The notes beneath the pieces are model-generated. The model was not told the DNA's origin. It did not search any database and saw only the letters and a list, made by a program, of their open reading frames with translations. Of a DNA stretch of 64,000 bases, positions 54,332 to 62,738 are shown in pieces. The stretch comes from Verrucomicrobiia bacterium (GTDB lineage Bacteria > Verrucomicrobiota > Verrucomicrobiia > Verrucomicrobiales > DEV007). The stretch lies in the NCBI GenBank assembly GCA_030427505.1, contig JAUICH010000001.1, positions 1 through 64,000 of the forward strand. The letters run 5' to 3'. The stretch's first letter is position 1. Every line of letters begins with the position of its first letter. The position numbers and the translations under genes are program-made.

Positions 54332-54748
54332 ATGACCATTGCCATCAACATCCTCAGCATTCTCCTGATCGTGACCGGGCTTTTCCTGTTCTTGGGCGCG
54401 TCGGTGGGCTTGGTGCGGCTGCCGGATTTTTACACCCGTATGCATGCCGCCGGGATGGGGGACACCTTGTCCGCGTTGCTCGTGGTGCTGGGGTTCGCGG
54501 TATATCAGTTGCACGGCTTTCACGACATCCGTCACGACTGGCCGGTCCTCCTGGTCATCCTGAAGCTCCTGGCCATCTGCGTTTTCATCATGGTGACCAG
54601 CCCGGCGAGTACTCATGCCCTGATGGACGCGGGCTATGAGGAAGGCTGCGAACCCCTGACCAAGGAAGGCGGCAACGCTTTGAAAGAAGACCTGGCTCGC
54701 ACCCGAGGTGAGGACACTCACGACTCCGAAGAAGATTCGCTCTCATGA
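54332..54748 (+). CDS. mrpG: Mrp-type antiporter subunit G
   Basis: 138 residues with three membrane helices and the MrpG pattern GLVRLPDFYTRMHAAGMGDT. The C-terminal tail is acidic and extends beyond the usual family end. Overlaps the next gene by four bases (ATGA). Confidence 0.9.
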   Translation: MTIAINILSILLIVTGLFLFLGASVGLVRLPDFYTRMHAAGMGDTLSALLVVLGFAVYQLHGFHDIRHDWPVLLVILKLLAICVFIMVTSPASTHALMDAGYEEGCEPLTKEGGNALKEDLARTRGEDTHDSEEDSLS

Positions 54749-54990
54749 TCTGGCAATTCGACATCATCATCCTGATCTTCCTGGTCATCACCGCGGTCAT
54801 CTCTCTGCGGGTGCGTGACCTGCTCAGCGCCTCCATGATTTTTGGCGTTTACAGCTTTCTCATCTGTCTGTTGTGGGCGGAGATGGGCGCGGTGGACGTG
54901 GCGTTTACCGAGGCCGCCGTGGGCGCCGGTGTCAGCGCGGTGTTTCTCATTGCCACGGTGTTCAATACCAACCGGAGATCCTCGGACTGA
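54745..54990 (+). CDS. mbhD: MbhD-like subunit (DUF4040)
   Basis: 81 residues with three hydrophobic segments and the signature EMGAVDVAFTEAAVGAG, as in the DUF4040/MbhD domain that normally forms part of the MrpA C terminus. It is a separate gene here. Overlaps mrpG by four bases. Confidence 0.82.
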   Translation: MIWQFDIIILIFLVITAVISLRVRDLLSASMIFGVYSFLICLLWAEMGAVDVAFTEAAVGAGVSAVFLIATVFNTNRRSSD

Positions 54991-54991
54991 T

Positions 54992-55762
54992 ATGGGCATG
55001 CGCATTCTCGGATTTATCGCCGTGTTTGTGACCGGCGCGTTGCTGACCTACGGAGTCGCGGACTTCCCGAAATGGGGGGACCCGCATTCCCCGGCCAATG
55101 CCGGGGAGGTGTCCACCTATTTCATTCAGAATACCAAGGCGGATACCCATGTCCCTAACATTGTAACCGCGGTCCTGGCGGACTACCGTGGTTACGACAC
55201 CATGTTCGAAACCGTGGTGATCTTCATTGCTGGGGTCGCCATCATGGCCATCCTGCGGGTTCTCGCCACCATTCCGCCTGGGCACCAGCCGGTACAGTAC
55301 GATCCCCGGAAGAAAATCGCTTACGACCCCATCATCTCGGTGACGTGCCGGCTAATCGTTCCGGTTATTCAATTATTTGCCCTCTACGTCGTCGCGCATG
55401 GCCACCACAGTCCGGGGGGCGGATTCCAGGGCGGCGTCATCTTGGGCGCCAGCTTCATCCTCATCGCCATTACCAGCAATCTCCGGAGCGCTCTGCGGCG
55501 TTTCTCGGAGAAACGGTTCATCTTCATTGCCTGCGCGGGAGCGCTCATCTACAGCGGTTTTGGCCTGACCACGCTCCTCTTTGGCCGGAACTTTCTGGAC
55601 TACGGCGTTCTCTCCAAGATCATGTTCGACACGGACGAAGTCATGGCGCGTTCCCACAGCATGCTGGGGGTTGAAATTGGCGTCATGCTCACGGTGACCG
55701 CCATCATGTTCGCCATCTACGCCAACCTCTCGTCACGGGGCGCTCTCCGGGGAGGTCTCTGA
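54992..55762 (+). CDS. mrpB: MbhE-MrpB fusion subunit
   Basis: 256 residues. The N-terminal half carries the MbhE-type signature VTAVLADYRGYDTMFET, and the C-terminal half is MrpB/MnhB (VVAHGHHSPGGGFQGGVILG). Fusion of these two is a known variation in Mrp and Mbh complexes. ATG at 54992 directly follows the mbhD stop. Confidence 0.85.
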   Translation: MGMRILGFIAVFVTGALLTYGVADFPKWGDPHSPANAGEVSTYFIQNTKADTHVPNIVTAVLADYRGYDTMFETVVIFIAGVAIMAILRVLATIPPGHQPVQYDPRKKIAYDPIISVTCRLIVPVIQLFALYVVAHGHHSPGGGFQGGVILGASFILIAITSNLRSALRRFSEKRFIFIACAGALIYSGFGLTTLLFGRNFLDYGVLSKIMFDTDEVMARSHSMLGVEIGVMLTVTAIMFAIYANLSSRGALRGGL

Positions 55763-55799
55763 ACGCCATCCGACCGTCCCGCCCCCTTCCTTTTCCACA

Positions 55800-56354
55800 A
55801 TGCGAGAGTTCTTCGAAAGCTACATCGTCCCCTACTTCAACTTCTGGGTCTATGTGATCCTGATGATGATCGGGATGTTCGCGATGATCACCAAGAACAA
55901 CCTGATCAAGAAACTGATCGGGATGTCCATCTTCCAGACGGCCATCATTCTCTTTTATGTGTCCCTGGGTGTGAAAGACGGGGCGACCATCCCGATCTAT
56001 TTTCACGAGCACAAGGAGGAGTCTCACGCGGAAGGGACTTCGGAAGACGCCCATCACAAAGAGGAAGAGTCCTCCCACGAATCCGTGGGGCCTGGCATCC
56101 TGACCGATGCGGAGCGGAAGCAGGCCCATCTCGAAGCCGGAGACCACACCCCCCATGGGGAAGCGGCGGGCCATGCCGTCAATCCTGACGAATTTACCAA
56201 CCCTCTGCCTCATGTGCTGATGCTGACGGCCATTGTCGTGGGCGTGGCCACTCTGGGCGTGGCGCTGGCGGTGTGCCAGCTCATCTACCGGGAGTTTGGC
56301 ACCCTGGAGGAAAGCGAAATCCTGACCCAGATAAAGCAATCCAACCATGGCTGA
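55800..56354 (+). CDS. mrpC: Mrp-type antiporter subunit C with His/Glu-rich insertion
   Basis: 184 residues, longer than the usual MrpC of about 110. NuoK-like helices (about 14-33, 43-58, 133-160) are interrupted by a His/Glu-rich loop of about 65 residues (about 70-130: HEHKEESHAEGTSEDAHHK, EHSHESVG-like). The end NPLPHVLMLTAIVVGVATLG matches MrpC. It overlaps mrpD by eight bases. Confidence 0.85.
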   Translation: MREFFESYIVPYFNFWVYVILMMIGMFAMITKNNLIKKLIGMSIFQTAIILFYVSLGVKDGATIPIYFHEHKEESHAEGTSEDAHHKEEESSHESVGPGILTDAERKQAHLEAGDHTPHGEAAGHAVNPDEFTNPLPHVLMLTAIVVGVATLGVALAVCQLIYREFGTLEESEILTQIKQSNHG

Positions 56355-57915
56355 TCAGTCCCCCGTCATCGTCGTGGTTGCGCCGCTGTTCGCGGCCTTG
56401 CTGGCCGGCCTCATTGGCATGCGGGAGAAGCGTGCCTGCCTGCCCCTGACCCTGCTGGGGCTGGTCGTGTCTCTGTCCGCTGCTATTGTGCTCTTCCGCC
56501 GCGTTCTGGCGGAGGGAGAGGTTCGCTATTTCCTGGGGGGCTGGGACAAGCCCTTGGGTATCGGCATTGAGTTGCGGATCGATACGGTCAACGGCCTGGT
56601 CCTGATCGTCATCGCGATCGTTTCCCTGATCTCCGCCATCTTCTCCTTCCGGCCCCATGGCCAGCGCGACACGGAGAAGAACATGCATTTCTACATCTTG
56701 TTCCTGCTCCTCTGCGCGGGGCTGTTTGGCATTACCGCCACGGCGGACGCCTTTAACCTCTATGTGCTGGTGGAGGTGTCCTCCCTGACCAGCTATGCCC
56801 TGGTGGCCATGGGCTCCCTGCGGCGCGGCACGGTGGCGGCCTTTAACTACATCATCATGGGCACCATCGGGGCGTCCTTTTACCTCCTGGGGGTCGGCTA
56901 TCTCTACATGCAGACGGGCGCCCTGAACATGGAAGGCATCCGAGTGGTGGTGAACCAACCCGATGTGCTGGCTTCCAAAGCCGTGCTGGTGGCGTTCGTC
57001 TTCATCCTGACCGGGGTGTGGATCAAGACCGCGTTCTTCCCGCTGCATGGCTGGTTGCCGAATGCGTATGCCTACGCGCCCACCACCTCCAGCACCCTCC
57101 TGGCCCCGCTCATGACGAAAGTCTTCGTCTATGTCATGATCCGTATCATGCTCAGCGTGTTCGGCCTGGTCTGGGTCTTCGAACACCTCAGCTGGAGCCA
57201 CATCGTGGTCTGGCTGTCCGTGATTGCCATTTTGGCGGGTTCCATCATCGCGCTCACGCAGACAGAGCTGAAGAAGATGCTTGGCTTCCTGATCATCGCG
57301 GAGGTTGGCTACATGGTGGGAGGCGCCTGGCTGGCGGACGAAGGCCTGTGGGGCTTTAAAGGGGCCATCTATCACATCGTCAGCGATGCCTTCATGACGT
57401 CCTGCCTGTTCATTGCGGCGGGCATCTTTTACCGCCGCCACGACTGTCATGACATCGCCAGCCTGGACGGCGCTTTTAAGCGAATGCCGCTGACCATGAC
57501 CGGCCTGCTTGTCGGCGGGCTCGCCATGATCGGGGTCCCGCCCACCTGTGGCTTTTTCAGCAAGTGGTATCTCATCCGTGGCGGGATCGACTCCGGTCAT
57601 TGGGGCTATGTGGTGGCCTTGATCATCTCCAGCCTCGTCAATGCCGTGCTCTTCTTCCGGATTTTCGAGATCGCCTTCTTCGGCAAGAAACCCGTGGAAC
57701 ATGCCGATCACGGAGACAGTCACGGCCACGGCGAGGAGCACGCGCCGGCTCCGGCCGAGCCCACCGGGCAGGCGCCCATGCCGACGGCCTTGGTGGCCCT
57801 GATGCTCTCCGCGGGATTCATCCTGCTCATCGGCATCTTTAACGGCCAGATCATGGAATGGATCAGCCTGACGGTGGACCCGCTGAACCCCTTCACGAAG
57901 ACGCCGCCGCTATAA
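56347..57915 (+). CDS. mrpD: Mrp-type antiporter subunit D, first copy
   Basis: 522 residues with about 14 membrane helices. The NuoL/M/N core shows PLHGWLPNAYAYAPTTSS, and Lys/Glu residues on the central helices are placed as usual. Near the C terminus is a His-rich loop HADHGDSHGHGEEHAPA (about 457-473). It probably forms part of the ion path. Confidence 0.9.
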   Translation: MADQSPVIVVVAPLFAALLAGLIGMREKRACLPLTLLGLVVSLSAAIVLFRRVLAEGEVRYFLGGWDKPLGIGIELRIDTVNGLVLIVIAIVSLISAIFSFRPHGQRDTEKNMHFYILFLLLCAGLFGITATADAFNLYVLVEVSSLTSYALVAMGSLRRGTVAAFNYIIMGTIGASFYLLGVGYLYMQTGALNMEGIRVVVNQPDVLASKAVLVAFVFILTGVWIKTAFFPLHGWLPNAYAYAPTTSSTLLAPLMTKVFVYVMIRIMLSVFGLVWVFEHLSWSHIVVWLSVIAILAGSIIALTQTELKKMLGFLIIAEVGYMVGGAWLADEGLWGFKGAIYHIVSDAFMTSCLFIAAGIFYRRHDCHDIASLDGAFKRMPLTMTGLLVGGLAMIGVPPTCGFFSKWYLIRGGIDSGHWGYVVALIISSLVNAVLFFRIFEIAFFGKKPVEHADHGDSHGHGEEHAPAPAEPTGQAPMPTALVALMLSAGFILLIGIFNGQIMEWISLTVDPLNPFTKTPPL

Positions 57916-57922
57916 GACTTTG

Positions 57923-59416
57923 ATGGAAACAAGCGTTCACAGTTGGATTCCTCTCTGGGCCTGCCTGGCGTCGCTGCTGGCGGTGATCCCCATCGTGGTG
58001 TTGCGGAAAGAACCTTTCCTGAGAGAGGGCGCTACCTTCGTGGCGGGAGCCGTGAAGCTGGTCCTGGTCTTGTCCATGCTGCCGCTGGTCTTGGGCAAGA
58101 AAACGGCCATCGAATGCACGCTGTTCCAGATCACGGATCAGCTTTCCATCTCCTTCCGGGTGGACGGCTTGGGACTGCTTTTCGCCCTGGTTGCTTCCAG
58201 CCTGTGGATCGTGACCTCGCTCTACAGCATCGGTTACATGCGGGGGTTGAACGAGCATTCCCAGACCCGCTTCTTCGCTTTCTTCGCGGTCTCCCTCTCC
58301 GCCACGCTGGGGGTGGCGTTTTCGGCGAATTTGCTCACGCTCTATCTCTTTTACGAGATGCTGTCGCTGTCCACATATCCGCTGGTCACGCACCATCAGG
58401 ACAAGGAAGCCCGCACCGGGGGGCGCACCTATCTTTGCTATCTGCTGGGCACGTCCATAGCCTTCGCCCTTCCGGCACTGATTTTTTGCTACGCGAAGAC
58501 GGGCGGAAGCCTGCAATTTGCCCCGGAAGGGTTCCTGGCCGGTCATGTGGGCCATGTCGCGGCGCTCTGCCTGCTGCTGCTCTTGACCTTCGGTTTTTCG
58601 AAAGCGGGTCTCATGCCCTTTCACTCCTGGCTTCCGGCGGCCATGGTGGCGCCGACTCCGGTGTCCGCCCTGCTCCACGCCGTGGCCGTGGTGAAGGTGG
58701 GTGTCTTCTGCATCCTGCGGGTATTCACCGGGGTGTTCGGCCTGGAGTTCCTGAAGGAATTGGACATCGCGTCCGTCATTTCCTGGGTGGCGGCCTTTAC
58801 CGTGGTGGTGTCTTCGCTCATTGCCATGTCGCAGGACAACCTGAAGCGGCGGCTCGCCTTTTCCACCATCGGCCAGCTTTCCTACATTGTGCTGGGGGTG
58901 TCGCTGCTGTCCTACCATGCCGTGGCCGGCAGCATGATGCACATTGCCATGCACGCCTTTGGCAAGATCACGCTGTTCTTCTGCGCGGGCGCCATCTTCG
59001 TGGCCACCGGGAAGAAATACATTTCCCAGTTAAACGGCCTCGGAAAGAAAATGCCTTTCACCATGGGGGCCTTTGCCATTGGCGCCATGAGCGTGACGGG
59101 CCTGCCGCCCACGGGCGGACTGTGGAGCAAGTTTTACCTCATCTGGGGCGCGGCGGAGGCGGGCCAGATTGTCCTCATGTGTGTCTATCTGGTTAGCTCC
59201 GTCCTGAATGGCGTGTACTTCTTCCCCATTGTGTACCGGGCGTTTTTCAAACCGCTGCCAGAGGGTGAAATGCCCGGCCTGAAAGAAGCGCCCACCGCCT
59301 GCGTCATTCCGCTCACCGTGACCGCCGTGGGTTCGGTGCTGCTCTTCTTTGTGCCCGGTCTGCTGCTGGACCTGGCGAACCTGATGTTTGTTTCCACCCC
59401 TCCCGTCACGCCATGA
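57923..59416 (+). CDS. MrpD/NuoN-like antiporter subunit, second copy
   Basis: 497 residues, about 14 helices. The signature MPFHSWLPAAMVAPTPVSA and the lysine helix LLHAVAVVKVGVF are intact. The first copy is closer to classical MrpD. It starts seven bases after the first copy ends. Confidence 0.88.
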   Translation: METSVHSWIPLWACLASLLAVIPIVVLRKEPFLREGATFVAGAVKLVLVLSMLPLVLGKKTAIECTLFQITDQLSISFRVDGLGLLFALVASSLWIVTSLYSIGYMRGLNEHSQTRFFAFFAVSLSATLGVAFSANLLTLYLFYEMLSLSTYPLVTHHQDKEARTGGRTYLCYLLGTSIAFALPALIFCYAKTGGSLQFAPEGFLAGHVGHVAALCLLLLLTFGFSKAGLMPFHSWLPAAMVAPTPVSALLHAVAVVKVGVFCILRVFTGVFGLEFLKELDIASVISWVAAFTVVVSSLIAMSQDNLKRRLAFSTIGQLSYIVLGVSLLSYHAVAGSMMHIAMHAFGKITLFFCAGAIFVATGKKYISQLNGLGKKMPFTMGAFAIGAMSVTGLPPTGGLWSKFYLIWGAAEAGQIVLMCVYLVSSVLNGVYFFPIVYRAFFKPLPEGEMPGLKEAPTACVIPLTVTAVGSVLLFFVPGLLLDLANLMFVSTPPVTP

Positions 59417-59646
59417 GATCAGGTCAGCCTTCATCCTCCTCCGCCGATGTGCTGAAACACGAACCCGTGCCCGGATTCCGGCGGGTGTTTCTCATTGCCG
59501 TGACTGTGATGGGCCTCTATCTGGCCGTCATCTTGCTCGGGTCTCCCGGTAAGGTGGAACACCACGGCGATCATGGCTCTTCTCACGAAGAGAAAGCGGA
59601 AGAAAGCGGACACGGCACCTCAGGCGAACCCGCGCACCATCCCTGA
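59413..59646 (+). CDS. Small His-rich membrane protein in the antiporter cluster
   Basis: 77 residues. One membrane segment at about 25-42 is followed by a His/Glu/Ser-rich tail (KVEHHGDHGSSHEEKAEESG). Overlaps the previous stop by four bases. Unknown role, probably part of the complex. Confidence 0.6.
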   Translation: MRSGQPSSSSADVLKHEPVPGFRRVFLIAVTVMGLYLAVILLGSPGKVEHHGDHGSSHEEKAEESGHGTSGEPAHHP

Positions 59647-59703
59647 AACCGGCGGAACCGGCAACGGCGGTTAGAACTCGACAACCCACACACTTTCCAA
59701 TCC

Positions 59704-60015
59704 ATGGCCCAGGAATCTTATTCAGGTAAAGGCTCGAAAGGCGGCTGGTACGGGCGTCCGGGGACCGTGCGTAAGGTCGTGGTGGGGCTGTGCATCGTCT
59801 GCGGTTTGTTCCTGGGAATCGACCTGGTTTTTTGGATCACCGGCTTTGACAAGCACCCTTACTTCAAATGGCAAACCTGGCCTGGCTTTCAGGCAGCCTT
59901 CGGGTTCGTGGCCTGCGTGCTGCTGGTGCTGGTGGCGAAACACGTTCTGCGGCCGCTCGTGATGCGGGGGGAAGACTACTACGAAAAAGACGAGCGCGGC
60001 CCGGAGGAGAAATAA
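59704..60015 (+). CDS. Small two-helix membrane protein in the antiporter cluster
   Basis: 103 residues with hydrophobic segments at about 25-47 and 63-81 and a charged C terminus. No family recognised. It lies seven bases before the third antiporter-like gene. Confidence 0.6.
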   Translation: MAQESYSGKGSKGGWYGRPGTVRKVVVGLCIVCGLFLGIDLVFWITGFDKHPYFKWQTWPGFQAAFGFVACVLLVLVAKHVLRPLVMRGEDYYEKDERGPEEK

Positions 60016-60022
60016 TCGGAAC

Positions 60023-61843
60023 ATGGAAGCGGCTATCCCACCATCCCTGATCTACTTTATTGGCGCGTTGCTTGTGCCCTTGTTTCGCGGGCGCGCGCGG
60101 CAGGTGTTCGCGGTGCTGGTCCCCTTGGTGGGGTTCTTGTATTATTTTTCACTGAACGCCGCCCTCAAGGCGGACGGCGTGATCAATCCCGTCACCGGTG
60201 CCAAGGAGTTGTTCCTCTGGACCCACCAGTTGCTGGACTTTCAGCTTGTCCTGGGGCGCATCGATGGGTGGAGCCTCATCTTCTACAATATCTTCGCCCT
60301 GCTGGGGATCATCGGGATCATCTACAATTTGAAGGGCAACTCCGCGCTGGAACTGTCCGCCGGCCTGCTCTACGCGGGCGCGGCCCTCGGCGCGGTGATG
60401 GCGGGTGACCTGATCACCATGTTCGTCTTTTGGGAACTGCTGACCGTCGGAGCGATTCTGCTCATTCTCTCGCGGAACACCGCCCGCGCCAATCGCGCCG
60501 CTTACCGCTATTTCCTCATCCATGTCCTGGGCGGCGTGATTCTCCTGGCCGGCTTGGGACTCCACATCCAGGAAACGGGCAGCATCGCGTTTGGAAAGAT
60601 TGGCCTCAGTGGCATGGGCAGTTGGCTGATTTTCATCGGCCTGGGGATCAACTGCGCGTGGCCCGTGGTGGGCGCCTGGTTGACCGATACCTATCCGGAA
60701 GCCTCCGTGGGCGGCCTCATTTTCATGGCTACTTTCACCACGAAGACGGCGGTCTTCGTTCTGGCCCGCACTTTTCCTGGAGAAGAAGCCCTCATTTGGA
60801 TCGGCATTGTCATGGCGGTGGTGCCGCTGTTCTATGCCGTCATTTCCAACGACCTGCGCCGGGTGCTCGCCTACTGCCTGATCAACCAAGTCGGCTTCAT
60901 GGTCATCGGCATCGGGATCGGTACCGCCTTGTCTCTGAATGGCACGGCGGCGCATGCCTACTGCCACATCCTGTATAAAGCGCTGCTGTTCATGTCCATC
61001 GGCGCCGTGATGTATCGGACCGGCACATCGCGCGCCACGGACCTGGGCGGTCTGGTCCGGAGCATGCCCTTTACCTGTGCGTGCTGCGCCATCGGGGCTC
61101 TCAGCACGTCCTTCCCGTTCTTCTGTGGTTTTGTCAGTAAGGCTATGATCCTTTCCGCCGCCGCGAAAGGTGGGGAAGTGGCCGCCTGGCTGGCCATGAT
61201 GTTTGGCGCGGCAGCGGTCTTTCACCAGGCTGGGCTGAAGGTGACCTACTTCGCGTTCTTTTCGCGGGACTCCGGCATTCGCTGCCAGGACGCCCCGGGC
61301 AATATGAAAATCGCCATGGGTCTGACCGCGCTGGTTTCCATCGTTGTCGGCACCTTCCCCCATGCCACGCTTTATAAGATGTTGCCGGAAGCCGCGAGTT
61401 ACGAACCCTACACGGTCGGTCACGTGACCGACCAGATCACTCTGCTGGCCTTTGCGTCTCTGGCTTTTGCCCTCATGATCCTCGCCGGCGTGTATCCGGC
61501 CGAGGTTCGTTCCGTGAATCTGGATGCCGGCTGGATTTACCGCAAAGGCGGCCGGGGATTTTACTGGGTGATGGACAAGTCCCTCAATGCCATCAACCGC
61601 GGCGCTCACGCCACTTTCATCGGTGGCTTCGCCAAGTGGCTGACCCGCACCTTGAACGCGGCCCCCACGGAACTGCTCTGCTGGCTCCTGACTCCGTATT
61701 GGAAACTCCGGGGGCTCTCGGCCACCGAGATGAAGCAACACCAGGATCAACTGCGGTTGAAGAGTCAGTTTGGTGCCTTCCCCATCGGCGTGACGGCTTG
61801 CCTGGCGGTCTTTCTTCTGGCTCTGTTAATTTTGCTGGCCTGA
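60023..61843 (+). CDS. MrpD/NuoL-like antiporter subunit, third copy
   Basis: 606 residues with about 16 helices. The conserved pattern is present in divergent form: PVVGAWLTDTYPEASVGG followed by a lysine helix (ATFTTKTAVFVLA). The C terminus has an extra amphipathic region and helix (about 530-606). It closes the antiporter cluster and probably represents the third ion-translocating subunit. Confidence 0.85.
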   Translation: MEAAIPPSLIYFIGALLVPLFRGRARQVFAVLVPLVGFLYYFSLNAALKADGVINPVTGAKELFLWTHQLLDFQLVLGRIDGWSLIFYNIFALLGIIGIIYNLKGNSALELSAGLLYAGAALGAVMAGDLITMFVFWELLTVGAILLILSRNTARANRAAYRYFLIHVLGGVILLAGLGLHIQETGSIAFGKIGLSGMGSWLIFIGLGINCAWPVVGAWLTDTYPEASVGGLIFMATFTTKTAVFVLARTFPGEEALIWIGIVMAVVPLFYAVISNDLRRVLAYCLINQVGFMVIGIGIGTALSLNGTAAHAYCHILYKALLFMSIGAVMYRTGTSRATDLGGLVRSMPFTCACCAIGALSTSFPFFCGFVSKAMILSAAAKGGEVAAWLAMMFGAAAVFHQAGLKVTYFAFFSRDSGIRCQDAPGNMKIAMGLTALVSIVVGTFPHATLYKMLPEAASYEPYTVGHVTDQITLLAFASLAFALMILAGVYPAEVRSVNLDAGWIYRKGGRGFYWVMDKSLNAINRGAHATFIGGFAKWLTRTLNAAPTELLCWLLTPYWKLRGLSATEMKQHQDQLRLKSQFGAFPIGVTACLAVFLLALLILLA

Positions 61844-61898
61844 CCTCGAATGGGGTAGCTAGGCTGGAGACAGGCGAGGGCAGATTGCAGGCAGGCTT

Positions 61899-62498
61899 AT
61901 GTTTACGGGAATAGTGGAAGAGACCGGGCGAGTGACCGCCCATGAAGCCGTCGAGACTGGGGCGCGCTTGAAGGTGGCGGCTTCCTTCGCGGGGGAGTTG
62001 ACCCTGGGCGAAAGCGTGGCGGTTAACGGCTGCTGCCTGACCGTGGCGGAATTGGGCGACACGGACGTGGCCTTCGATCTCCTGGCCGAGACCCTGCGCC
62101 TGACCAACTTGGGCGACTTGAAGGAAGGCAGCCTGGTCAACCTGGAGCGGGCGCTCCAGGTAGGCGCCCGGCTCAGCGGTCACTTCGTGCAGGGTCATGT
62201 GGATACCTGCAGCGAGATCGTGGCCTTTGAAAAAGTGGGGCAGGATCACCGCTTGGAGATCCAGCTGCCGGCGGACTTCAAACGCTACCTCATCTACAAA
62301 GGCTCCATCTGCGTGGATGGCATGAGCCTGACCGCCGCCGAAGTGACGGAGGAAAGTTTCACCATCTGGATCACGCCTCACACCTGGAAGGTGACCAACC
62401 TGCAACAGGCTGCGGCCGGCACCCGGGTGAACCTGGAGTTCGACATGCTGGCGAAGTACCTGGAAGCCCTGGCCGTCCGGCCCACGGGGATGGGGTGA
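61899..62498 (+). CDS. ribE: Riboflavin synthase alpha chain
   Basis: 199 residues made of two similar lumazine-binding barrels. MFTGIVEETGRV begins the first, and GHFVQGHVDTCSEIV begins the second. It converts two 6,7-dimethyl-8-ribityllumazine molecules into riboflavin. No FMN riboswitch is seen in the 55-base gap upstream. Confidence 0.94.
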   Translation: MFTGIVEETGRVTAHEAVETGARLKVAASFAGELTLGESVAVNGCCLTVAELGDTDVAFDLLAETLRLTNLGDLKEGSLVNLERALQVGARLSGHFVQGHVDTCSEIVAFEKVGQDHRLEIQLPADFKRYLIYKGSICVDGMSLTAAEVTEESFTIWITPHTWKVTNLQQAAAGTRVNLEFDMLAKYLEALAVRPTGMG

Positions 62499-62519
62499 GG
62501 AAAGGCGAGCGTTGTGGAA

Positions 62520-62715
62520 GGTGGAACGCGATCTCCGAGCGCGTTCAGCGACTGGTCCCAGTGGCTGCTTCTCGCCTGGGTGGGAGAAGCGGGAACCGAG
62601 GCAGGCTGATTTCCTCTCATTTTCGTACTTTTCGAGAGGGCCTGTTTGTCGGCGATTTCGCCGCTTAAGATTCTTTCACCCGGCCCGCGAGGTCCTCGCC
62701 CGGAGGTCGAGGACC
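62520..62715. repeat. Hairpin repeat region with inverted copies
   Basis: GAACGCG (62524-62530) pairs with CGCGTTC (62540-62546) around a 9-base loop; the 27 bases from 62520 are identical to 48371-48397. Further right, GGTCCTCG (62691-62698) and CGAGGACC (62708-62715) form a hairpin with a 9-base loop; read on the minus strand it has the same GGTGG prefix and a nearly identical loop. A third hairpin GCTTCTC/GAGAAGC lies at 62567-62590. No gene here. Confidence 0.65.
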
Positions 62716-62738
62716 ACCTTTCGCGTTCGGGAACCGCG

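Noticed and set aside
56281-57741. Long open frame antisense to mrpD
   Set aside because: His/Gln/Asp-rich composition without motifs; the plus strand has a strong family match.
60149-61750. Long open frame antisense to the third antiporter-like subunit
   Set aside because: Composition is typical of a shadow frame and no domain is recognised.
61844-61898. Possible FMN riboswitch upstream of ribE
   Set aside because: The gap is only 55 bases, far too short, and the conserved core is missing.
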